NCBI GenBank assembly: GCA_017478965.1
Contig: JAFVCV010000033.1
Span: 62,001-126,000 of the forward strand
Direction of reading: 5' to 3'
DNA: 64,000 nt
From: Ruminococcus sp.
GTDB lineage: Bacteria; Bacillota; Clostridia; Oscillospirales; Ruminococcaceae
Positions 40,783 to 47,785 of this stretch are shown one piece after another. The notes beneath the pieces were generated by a model. That model was not told the DNA's origin. It was given only the letters and a program-made list of their open reading frames with translations, and ran no database searches. Each line of letters opens with the position of its first letter. Position 1 is the stretch's first letter. A program made the translations under genes and the position numbers.

Positions 40783-42892
40783 TATTTATCTCCTCGGTGA
40801 TGCTTGCGATATCAAGGTCGCCCATGAAGACCTTATCGTCCTTGCCAAGAGCGCCGGGGATAATGGAGAATGTGTTGGAGATACCGTCCTGGGCGTGTCT
40901 GAAGGGCAGCTTTGCCACAGAAGCCAGTGAAGAAGCGGCGCCGTGGGTATCTCTGCCGTGCATAGGATTTGCGCCGGGTGCAAGGGGCACGCCTATCTTC
41001 CTGCCGTCAGGAGTGGAGCCGGTCTTCTTGCCGTAGACCACATTTGAGGTGATGGTGAGTATTGACATGGTGGGTATACTGTCACGGTAGGTGTGATGCT
41101 TTCTCACCTTGTTCATAAAGTTCTTGACGATCTGCACTGCCATCTTGTCAACTCTGTCATCGTTGTTGCCATACTTGGGGAAGTCGCCCTCCACCACGTA
41201 GTCCACCACTACGTTCCTTGCTATATCCACAACGTTGCCGGCCTTATCCTTTATCTCGATATCCTTTCTCACAGGCTTTACCTTGGCGTACTTGATAGCG
41301 GACAGCGAGTCAGCCACAACAGACAGGCCTGCGATGCCGGTGGCGAAATACCTCTTCACGTCCCTGTCATGGAGGGCCATCTGGAGCCTTTCGTAGCTGT
41401 ATTTATCGTGCATATAGTGGATAACGTTCAGGGTGTTGACATAAAGCCCTGCCAGCCATTCCATCATATCGTCATACTTGCTCATCACATCGTCGAAGTC
41501 AAGATACTCGCCTTCTACAGGTCTGTACTTAGGGCCGACCTGTATTCCCAGCCTTTCGTCAACGCCCCCGTTTATTGCATAAAGCAGGCACTTGGCCAGG
41601 TTGGCCCTTGCGCCGAAGAACTGCATCTCCTTGCCAACGACCATGGAAGAAACGCAGCAGGCGATGGCATAGTCGTCGCCGTGGGTGGCCCTCATAAGGT
41701 CGTCGTTCTCGTACTGTATAGCCGAGGTCCTGATAGACATTTTAGCGCAGAACTTCTTGAAGTTCATAGGCAGCTTAGTGGACCACAGCACGGTCATATT
41801 AGGCTCCGGTGCGGGACCGAGGTTATTGAGGGTATTGAGATATCTGAAAGAGGTCTTAGTGACCATAGGCACACCGTCGATGGAAACGCCGCCGATGGAC
41901 TCAGTGACCCAGGTGGGGTCGCCGGAAAACAGTGCGTTGTATTCCGGGGTCCTGGCGAACTTCACCAGTCTCAGCTTCATTATGAAGTGGTCAACCAGCT
42001 CCTGAGCCTGCTGCTCGGTGAGCACCCCGTTCTCGATATCCCTCTGTATATAGATGTCGATAAATGTGGAAGTCCTTCCTAAGGACATAGCGGCGCCGTT
42101 CTGCTCCTTCACAGCGGCAAGATAGCCGAAGTAGAGCCACTGTATAGCCTCCTGAGCGTTCTTTGCGGGCTTTGAGATATCGCAGCCGTAGATCTCACCG
42201 AGCTTTTTCAGCTCTCCTAAAGCCCTTATCTGTTCAGCCAGCTCTTCTCTGAGCCTGATGTTCTTGGAGGTCATCCTTACCAGTGAATTGGCCAGCTGGT
42301 CCTTCTTGTCAAGGATAAGGTAATCAACGCCGTACAGCGCTACACGTCTGTAGTCGCCTATGATACGGCCTCTGCCGTAGGCATCAGGCAGACCTGTGAG
42401 TATAGCGGCGTGCCTTGCCAGCTTCATCTCAGGGGTATAGGCATCGAAAACGCCCTGATTATGTGTCTTTCTGTATTCGGTAAATATCTTTACTATCTCA
42501 GGATCGACCTCATAGCCGTTCTGATGGCAGGCAGCCTGTGCCATTCTCAGACCGCCGAAAGGCTGAAGGGAACGCTTGAAGGGCTTGTCCGTCTGGAAAC
42601 CCACTATCTTCTCAAGGTCCTTATCAAGATAACCCGCAGCGTGGGAGGTTATGGTGGAAACTATCTTTGTGTCCATATCCAGGACTCCGCCGGCCTCTCT
42701 CTCCTGCCGGCTCAGGTCCATGACCTGCTCCCAGAGCTTCTTGGTGGCCTCAGTGGGACCCTCAAGAAAGCTCTCGTCGCCTTCGTACAGGGTGTAATTT
42801 TTCTGTATAAAGTCCCTGAGGTTTATAGAGGTGCTGGACCATCTGCCTGCCTTGAAACCCTTCCATTCCTCGTCGAACCAAATTCTTTCCAT
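40769..42892 (-). CDS. pflB: Pyruvate formate-lyase core lacking the glycyl-radical domain
   Basis: A 707-residue enzyme that turns pyruvate and CoA into acetyl-CoA and formate. The active-site pair is present in [20 protein letters not shown], and family blocks such as [36 protein letters not shown] and [19 protein letters not shown] are intact. The protein stops after [33 protein letters not shown], exactly where E. coli PflB continues into the domain with the radical glycine; that domain is encoded two genes downstream. ATG 42892 with GGGAGAG upstream. The stop is followed in overlap by the 73-residue gene. Confidence 0.95.
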   Translation of the reverse strand: MERIWFDEEWKGFKAGRWSSTSINLRDFIQKNYTLYEGDESFLEGPTEATKKLWEQVMDLSRQEREAGGVLDMDTKIVSTITSHAAGYLDKDLEKIVGFQTDKPFKRSLQPFGGLRMAQAACHQNGYEVDPEIVKIFTEYRKTHNQGVFDAYTPEMKLARHAAILTGLPDAYGRGRIIGDYRRVALYGVDYLILDKKDQLANSLVRMTSKNIRLREELAEQIRALGELKKLGEIYGCDISKPAKNAQEAIQWLYFGYLAAVKEQNGAAMSLGRTSTFIDIYIQRDIENGVLTEQQAQELVDHFIMKLRLVKFARTPEYNALFSGDPTWVTESIGGVSIDGVPMVTKTSFRYLNTLNNLGPAPEPNMTVLWSTKLPMNFKKFCAKMSIRTSAIQYENDDLMRATHGDDYAIACCVSSMVVGKEMQFFGARANLAKCLLYAINGGVDERLGIQVGPKYRPVEGEYLDFDDVMSKYDDMMEWLAGLYVNTLNVIHYMHDKYSYERLQMALHDRDVKRYFATGIAGLSVVADSLSAIKYAKVKPVRKDIEIKDKAGNVVDIARNVVVDYVVEGDFPKYGNNDDRVDKMAVQIVKNFMNKVRKHHTYRDSIPTMSILTITSNVVYGKKTGSTPDGRKIGVPLAPGANPMHGRDTHGAASSLASVAKLPFRHAQDGISNTFSIIPGALGKDDKVFMGDLDIASITEEINNEED

Positions 42893-43026
42893 TTATCATC
42901 TCTCCCTGACTATTGAATTATATATGATCTTCTCCCGGTGCGTTCATTCTGCACCGGCTCCAAAATACCCTATGGGCTGTCCGGGCTGTGGGACGACCCA
43001 CAATATCTAGATCATCTGCTTATAAA
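42893..43026 (-). promoter_or_regulatory. Structured 5' leader of the split pfl cluster
   Basis: About 125 bases of untranslated leader. It holds two clear hairpins in the transcript: GTGGG-TCGT-CCCAC (43001-42988) and CCGGTGC / GCACCGG with a 9-base loop (42957-42935). No known riboswitch class is recognised. The leader may affect stability or translation of the abundant mRNA expected for pfl. Confidence 0.5.
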
Positions 43027-43055
43027 ATAGTATCACATTTAGTTCCCCCTGTCAA
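43027..43055 (-). promoter_or_regulatory. Promoter of the split pfl cluster
   Basis: On the minus strand, TTGACA (43055-43050), 17-base spacer, TACTAT (43032-43027). No clear Rex-type palindrome was seen over it. Confidence 0.75.
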
Positions 43056-43341
43056 GCACAGCACAGAAATATTACTATGTTTTAACATTTATTTCATATG
43101 TTAGTGGAAACACAAAAAAAGCCCGAAATTTCGCCATTTGGGTGCATAGCCCATGTAAAGTTTCATATGGCAGGAGGAACTTTGAGTACAATATAATGGA
43201 CAGTTGGCCGGGGCCGGGAAACGGTTTTCTGTGATGCTGCGGCGCTTTTTTGGTGCATTGCAGACTGATTTGGTCCACTATTAAAATATACAAATACTGG
43301 CCTTACGATTTCAGCAATTTGCATAATAGAGGGTTTTCGTC
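43056..43341. other. Gene-free region between the divergent pfl and pepF promoters
   Basis: About 285 bases. Short frames exist on the minus strand but lack ribosome sites or family-like sequence. AT-rich, with no repeat or hairpin of note. Confidence 0.5.
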
Positions 43342-43370
43342 TTGCATAATCGGCTCTGGTGTGATATAAT
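43342..43370 (+). promoter_or_regulatory. Promoter of pepF
   Basis: TTGCAT (43342-43347), 17-base spacer, TATAAT (43365-43370). Confidence 0.75.
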
Positions 43371-43459
43371 ATTAGCATATGCAAACCGCAGTGAGTTAAG
43401 GGCGGTGGGACGGTAAAACAGATCCGCCGCAGTTAAACCGATAGAAAAGGAGAAATCTT

Positions 43460-45256
43460 ATGAGCGAAAATACCGAAAGGATACCTAAGAGAAGTGAGGT
43501 CCCGGCGGAACACACCTGGGCTCTGGAGGACATTTACCCCACTGACCGGGACTGGGAGCAGGACCTGGAAAAGCTGAAGGTCCTGCCGGAGAAGGTGGCG
43601 GCTTTCAAGGGCAGGCTCAGTGAGAGTGCAAAGGTGCTGCTTGATTTTCTTAGAATGGGGGACGATATCTCCGTGCTGTGCGACAGCCTGGCCAACTATG
43701 CCCAGCGGCGCAGTGACGAGGACACGGCAGAGCCTAAGTATCAGGGCTATATAGGCCAGCTGATGAACGCTTATGTGGCCATAAATTCAGCCGCAAGCTT
43801 TGAGACGCCGGAGCTTATAGCTATCGAGGACGGCGTTCTGGAGGACTTTTACAGGCAGGAGCCTGCACTGGAGCTTTACAGGCACCACCTTGACAGGATA
43901 AGGCTGAAAAAGCCCCATGTTCTCAGTGAAGCTGAGGAAAGGCTCATGGCGATGACAGGGGAGATGGGGAACACTGCGGAGAACGTTTATTCAATGTTCT
44001 CTGACGCAGACCTGAAATTCAGGGACGCCGTTGACAAGGACGGCAAGCCCCATCAGGTCACTCATGGCAGCTATATCCCTCTTGTGCAGAGCCAGGACAG
44101 GGTGCTCAGAAAGAGCGCTTTCGAGAGTATGTACGAAGCCTACGGGAATTTCAGGAACACCTGCGCCGCCACTCTCAACGGCCAGATAAAGGCCGTGCAG
44201 TTCTATTCTCAGGCCAGGAGGTATGAGTCCAGCCTACAGGCCGCTCTGGAGGGCAACGAGGTCCCGGTGGAGGTCTACACCAATCTTATCAAGGCAGTTC
44301 ATGACAATATGCACTATATGTATGACTATGTTGAGCTGAGGAAAAAATGCCTGGGCGTGGAGGAACTTCATTTTTATGACCTTTACACACCTATGGTGGA
44401 GAATTTTGATATGAAGATAACCTTCGAGGAGGCCAAGGATACCGTACTGAAGGCTCTGGCGCCCATGGGTGAGGATTATCTGAAAATACTCCGTGAGGGC
44501 TTTGAGAACAGGTGGATAGATGTCTACGAGAACGAGGGCAAGGCCAGCGGCGCTTATTCCGCCGGGGCAAGGGTACATCCCTACGTGCTCCTCAACCATA
44601 AGGACACCCTTAACTGTATGTTCACCCTAGCCCATGAGATGGGCCACGCTATCCACTCATATCTTTCCAACAAAAACCAGCCGGTGGTCTACTCAGACTA
44701 TGTTATCTTCGTGGCCGAGGTGGCATCGACCTGCAACGAGGCCCTGCTCATGCAGTACCTGCTGAAAAACACCACGGACAAGAAGGAGAAGGCTTACCTG
44801 ATAAACTATTTCTTAGAGCAGTTTAGGACCACCCTTTACAGGCAGACCATGTTCGCTGAGTTCGAGCTGAAAATAAACGAGATCTGTGCCGCCGGCGAGA
44901 GCCTGACTGCGGAGAAGTGCTGTGAGATATACGGCGAGCTGAACAGGCTGTATTTCGGTGACGGCATCGTTCTTGACGAGGAGATAAAGCTGGAGTGGGC
45001 AAGGATACCGCATTTTTACTATAACTACTATGTTTACCAGTACGCCACAGGCTACTCCGCAGCCATTGCGCTTTCTCAGAGGATACTCAGCGAGGGCGAG
45101 ACTGCGGTGGCGGACTATCTGAAATTCCTCAGCGGCGGCTGTTCGACAGACCCGATCTCGCTGCTGAAGATCGCCGGGGTGGATATGTCCACTACAAAGC
45201 CGGTGGAGGACGCATTAAAGCTCTTTGGCCAGCTCATTAAGGATTTTGAGATGTGA
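43460..45256 (+). CDS. pepF: Oligoendopeptidase F (M3B zinc peptidase)
   Basis: A 598-residue cytosolic zinc metallopeptidase that cuts imported oligopeptides of roughly 7-20 residues. The zinc motif is LAHEMGHAIHSYLS (HExxH), with the third ligand Glu in FVAEVASTCNEALL. The beginning (VPAEHTWALEDIYPTDRDWE) and end (YNYYVYQYATGYSAA, LLKIAGVDM) match the family over its full length. ATG with AAAAGGAG upstream. Monocistronic with its own promoter and terminator. Confidence 0.95.
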   Translation: MSENTERIPKRSEVPAEHTWALEDIYPTDRDWEQDLEKLKVLPEKVAAFKGRLSESAKVLLDFLRMGDDISVLCDSLANYAQRRSDEDTAEPKYQGYIGQLMNAYVAINSAASFETPELIAIEDGVLEDFYRQEPALELYRHHLDRIRLKKPHVLSEAEERLMAMTGEMGNTAENVYSMFSDADLKFRDAVDKDGKPHQVTHGSYIPLVQSQDRVLRKSAFESMYEAYGNFRNTCAATLNGQIKAVQFYSQARRYESSLQAALEGNEVPVEVYTNLIKAVHDNMHYMYDYVELRKKCLGVEELHFYDLYTPMVENFDMKITFEEAKDTVLKALAPMGEDYLKILREGFENRWIDVYENEGKASGAYSAGARVHPYVLLNHKDTLNCMFTLAHEMGHAIHSYLSNKNQPVVYSDYVIFVAEVASTCNEALLMQYLLKNTTDKKEKAYLINYFLEQFRTTLYRQTMFAEFELKINEICAAGESLTAEKCCEIYGELNRLYFGDGIVLDEEIKLEWARIPHFYYNYYVYQYATGYSAAIALSQRILSEGETAVADYLKFLSGGCSTDPISLLKIAGVDMSTTKPVEDALKLFGQLIKDFEM

Positions 45257-45268
45257 CAGCAAAAAAAC

Positions 45269-45303
45269 AGGGGCAGCTTTCCTTTGCGGAAGGCTGCCCC
45301 TTT
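45269..45303. terminator. Bidirectional terminator between pepF and the small lipoprotein gene
   Basis: AGGGGCAGC(C)TTTCC / GGAAGGCTGCCCCT hairpin followed by TTTT; an A-run lies on the other side. Confidence 0.85.
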
Positions 45304-45314
45304 TCTTGCTGTTA

Positions 45315-45521
45315 TCAGTGGTCCTCTGCTACGACCTCTGCCTCGGTGGTCTCGGCGTCGGTAACTACTGTAGTCTCGTCGTCAGTGGTGGTCGCACCGG
45401 CATTGTTTGCAGAGATCTCTGCGTTAGCCTTGGTGGACTCTTCCTTGTTATTGCCGCAGGCTGCTGCGCCAAATGCCATAACTGCTGCTGCAAGAATTGC
45501 TGCGATAACGTTCTTCTTCAT
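45315..45521 (-). CDS. Small acidic lipoprotein of unknown function
   Basis: A 68-residue precursor: a signal peptide of about 21 residues ending in AAACGN (lipid-modified Cys22), then a 47-residue Thr/Glu/Asp/Ala-rich tail with no fold signature (TTTDDETTVVTDAETTEAEVV). The composition is the same as the linkers of the other lipoproteins in this window, as if the linker stood alone. GGAGGATAT before ATG. A consensus promoter lies about 190 bases upstream, giving a long leader. Confidence 0.82.
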   Translation of the reverse strand: MKKNVIAAILAAAVMAFGAAACGNNKEESTKANAEISANNAGATTTDDETTVVTDAETTEAEVVAEDH

Positions 45522-45738
45522 GATGATATCCTCCGTTTTTGATCCATTTTACAGCAAACGGTATCAAGATCTTAACTCAGACCCTTTGCAGCGGCGCCAT
45601 TAAGCCGCTGTGAAAGGGATGAGCAAGACGATCTGTGCCGTTTACTATCCCATATGCACAGAGAAGACGGACTGTCCGTCTATCTGTACAGTTTTCCTTA
45701 CAGATACAGATTATATCACGTTTTTGGGCCGTTGTAAA
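45522..45738 (-). promoter_or_regulatory. Promoter and long structured leader of the small lipoprotein gene
   Basis: On the minus strand, TTTACA (45738-45733), 17-base spacer, TATAAT (45715-45710), then about 180 bases to the start codon. The leader begins with two hairpins: TATCTGTA / TACAGATA with a 10-base loop, and AGACGGAC / GTCCGTCT, within 45664-45710. No known riboswitch recognised. A 62-residue frame on this strand (45577-45765) lacks a ribosome site and is not called. Confidence 0.6.
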
Positions 45739-45839
45739 GACGCTTAAAAGATTATTCAAAAACAATCTCCCTTATCAATAAAATAAAAAATTACCTCAGG
45801 TTAATTTTGTTTCAACCGTACATCTTGTTAAGGATAAAA
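45739..45839. other. Short AT-rich spacer upstream of the small lipoprotein promoter
   Basis: No gene, repeat or hairpin seen. It separates the lipoprotein promoter from the nitroreductase terminator. Confidence 0.5.
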
Positions 45840-45875
45840 AACAAGGACCCTGCCCGCCGGGGCAAGGTCCCTGAA
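45840..45875 (-). terminator. Terminator of the nitroreductase gene
   Basis: On the minus strand, GGACCTTGCCCC / GGGCAGGGTCC with a CGG(C) loop, followed by TTGTTTTTT. Confidence 0.83.
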
Positions 45876-45922
45876 ACGGCCCTGTTCAGGCCATCTGATA
45901 TTTGTTATAAAATAATAACATA

Positions 45923-46456
45923 TTAATATATCCTGAGTATGTCATCCAGCTCCCTGCGTTTAGGCCTTGCGGGGCTCTCGTCGGGATATCCGACTGCAAG
46001 GACAGCAACTATCTCCTGACTGTCGGGAACGGATAGGATCTTTCTTATCTCAGCGGAGTCTCTGATGCCCATGATGAGCGTACCAAGGCCAAGCTCCTTT
46101 GCTTTCAGTATAAGATAAGCGTTTTGCAGTCCCAGGTCATAGCAGCCCCAGCCATCGCCGATCTCGTTGACCGGCTGCCCTTTGTCGTCAAAGCCCACAT
46201 TGCCTTTCTCAAAGGCGGTGACTATCAGAGCCGCATTCTCGGTCCTCTGCTTATTGAAAGAGGGGAATATTACCTCCCTCATCTCATTCACCTTGTCCTT
46301 ATCCAGAATGCAGTAATATCTGGCGGTCTGCTGGTTCTTCCATGAGGGGGCCTCCTGCGCCGCCCTTATAACGGCCCTGATCTGCTCCTCCGTGACCTGT
46401 CTGTCTGCGTATTTCCTTACGCTCCTCCTGCTTTCGATAAGCTGCTGATATTCCAT
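45923..46456 (-). CDS. Nitroreductase-family flavoprotein
   Basis: A 177-residue FMN-dependent reductase. The FMN-binding beginning is LIESRRSVRKYADRQVTEEQI with APSWKNQQ, and the conserved KAKELGLGTLIMGIRD and AVLAVGYPDE blocks follow. ATG 46456 is preferred, with AGGAGG 8 bases upstream; ATG 46462 is too close to that site. The gene lies 37 bases downstream of the dehydratase-like genes on the same strand and may be co-transcribed with them. Physiological substrate unknown. Confidence 0.9.
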   Translation of the reverse strand: MEYQQLIESRRSVRKYADRQVTEEQIRAVIRAAQEAPSWKNQQTARYYCILDKDKVNEMREVIFPSFNKQRTENAALIVTAFEKGNVGFDDKGQPVNEIGDGWGCYDLGLQNAYLILKAKELGLGTLIMGIRDSAEIRKILSVPDSQEIVAVLAVGYPDESPARPKRRELDDILRIY

Positions 46457-46493
46457 TTTCATTACCTCCTGTAAAGTGATCGGCATAGCTCCC

Positions 46494-47768
46494 TCAGATC
46501 ACCGCATTAGCGAGCATGAGCTTTATGCGGTTCTCCTGGTTGACCTTTGTTGCGCCGGGGTCGTAGTCGATGGCAACTATATTCGCCTCCGGATAAGCCT
46601 GCTTGATGACTCTGGCGCTGCCTTTCGCTACGATGTGGTTAGGCAGACACCCGAAGGGCTGGGTGCAGATTATGTTCTTGGTCCCTGTCTCCGCCAATGC
46701 TGCCATTTCCGCCGTGATGAGCCAGCCTTCGCCCATCTTTACGCCCTGGTGGATATACTTGTCGGCACAGCGGCGCAGATGCTCGAAATCATGCGGTGGC
46801 TGGAATACCCCATGCTCTTCTATCATTTTTATCTGCTGTTTCTGGAACTTGTAGAGGACGTCGTAGCCAATGCCGTAGACAAGGGTCCTCTTGTCCTTAT
46901 TGTCGTAGAGCTTACTGTCGTTTATAGCGTCCGAGGCACAGTACAGTACGAAATCCAGCAGGCCCGGTACGTTCGGCTCGCAGCCCTCGCTGAGCAGGAA
47001 TTCGTTCAGGTGGTTATTGGCTAATGGAGAATATTTTACATATATCTCACCCACTATCCCGACCCTGGGCTTTTTCTCCTTTTTCCTCGGCAATGCAGCG
47101 AAGTCGCTGAGCATCTCTTTATAGAGCTTTGCAGTGGTCATATAGCCTCGCTTTGTCGTGAAGAGCCTGCCCATCTTTTTCTGCCAGCTGTCCAGGAGCC
47201 GGTCTGTAGCCCCCTCTTCCACCTCATAAGGCTTGCACTGGTTATAGAGCAGCATGAGCATATCTCCGTAGAGCACCGCATATATGAGCTTCAGTGCTAT
47301 GACTGGTCCGACCTCGATAGATGCGTCCTTCTCCAGTCCGCTGAAATTAAGCGACAGCACCGGCACCTGCGGATATGTCTCGCTCAGTGCCTTCCTCAGC
47401 AGGTGGATATAGTTCGACGCTCTGCACCCGCCGCCAGTCTGTGAGATCAGCAGGGCAGTGTGGTCAACATCATATTTGCCGCTTTTGAGTGCGTCCATGA
47501 ACTGGCCTATGACCAGCAGGGCCGGATAACAGGTATCGTTATGGACGTTTTTCAGTCCTTCGTCGATGACGTTTCTGGTAGAAGTCTCCAGCAGCTCCAT
47601 ATTATAGCCGTACTGCTTGTAGATGGCCATAATGAGCTTGAAGTGTATAGGCAGCATATCCGGCACCAGCACCGTATATTCGCCCTTTCTGGATCTGTCA
47701 AAATATGACTTATGCACCCTGTCAGAGCCTGAATGCGGCACTGAGCAGGAAACCGTTTCTTTATTCAT
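46494..47768 (-). CDS. 2-hydroxyacyl-CoA dehydratase-related protein (HgdB-like half)
   Basis: A 424-residue protein resembling the C-terminal third of the long 'acyl-CoA dehydratase activase' proteins of Clostridia. Landmarks are VPDMLPIHFKLIMAIYKQYG, NVHNDTCYPALLVIGQFMDALKSG, ISQTGGGCRASNY and the end CTQPFGCLPNHIVAKG; the cysteines fit an iron-sulfur cluster. It starts 17 bases after the end of the 994-residue gene, with GGGAG 8 bases before ATG 47768. Together the two genes make up about the length of the single fused proteins seen elsewhere. The reaction is not established for this family. Confidence 0.82.
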   Translation of the reverse strand: MNKETVSCSVPHSGSDRVHKSYFDRSRKGEYTVLVPDMLPIHFKLIMAIYKQYGYNMELLETSTRNVIDEGLKNVHNDTCYPALLVIGQFMDALKSGKYDVDHTALLISQTGGGCRASNYIHLLRKALSETYPQVPVLSLNFSGLEKDASIEVGPVIALKLIYAVLYGDMLMLLYNQCKPYEVEEGATDRLLDSWQKKMGRLFTTKRGYMTTAKLYKEMLSDFAALPRKKEKKPRVGIVGEIYVKYSPLANNHLNEFLLSEGCEPNVPGLLDFVLYCASDAINDSKLYDNKDKRTLVYGIGYDVLYKFQKQQIKMIEEHGVFQPPHDFEHLRRCADKYIHQGVKMGEGWLITAEMAALAETGTKNIICTQPFGCLPNHIVAKGSARVIKQAYPEANIVAIDYDPGATKVNQENRIKLMLANAVI

Positions 47769-47785
47769 CTTGTCCACTCCCTTAC

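Noticed and set aside
41093..42082. 329-codon plus-strand frame inside pflB
   Set aside because: Shadow of a well-conserved enzyme gene on the other strand.
43056..43384. Two short minus-strand frames between pfl and pepF
   Set aside because: They cross the pepF promoter or lie in AT-rich sequence, and lack ribosome sites.
45577..45765. 62-codon minus-strand frame upstream of the small lipoprotein gene
   Set aside because: It spans the predicted promoter and leader hairpins, has no ribosome site and no family-like sequence.
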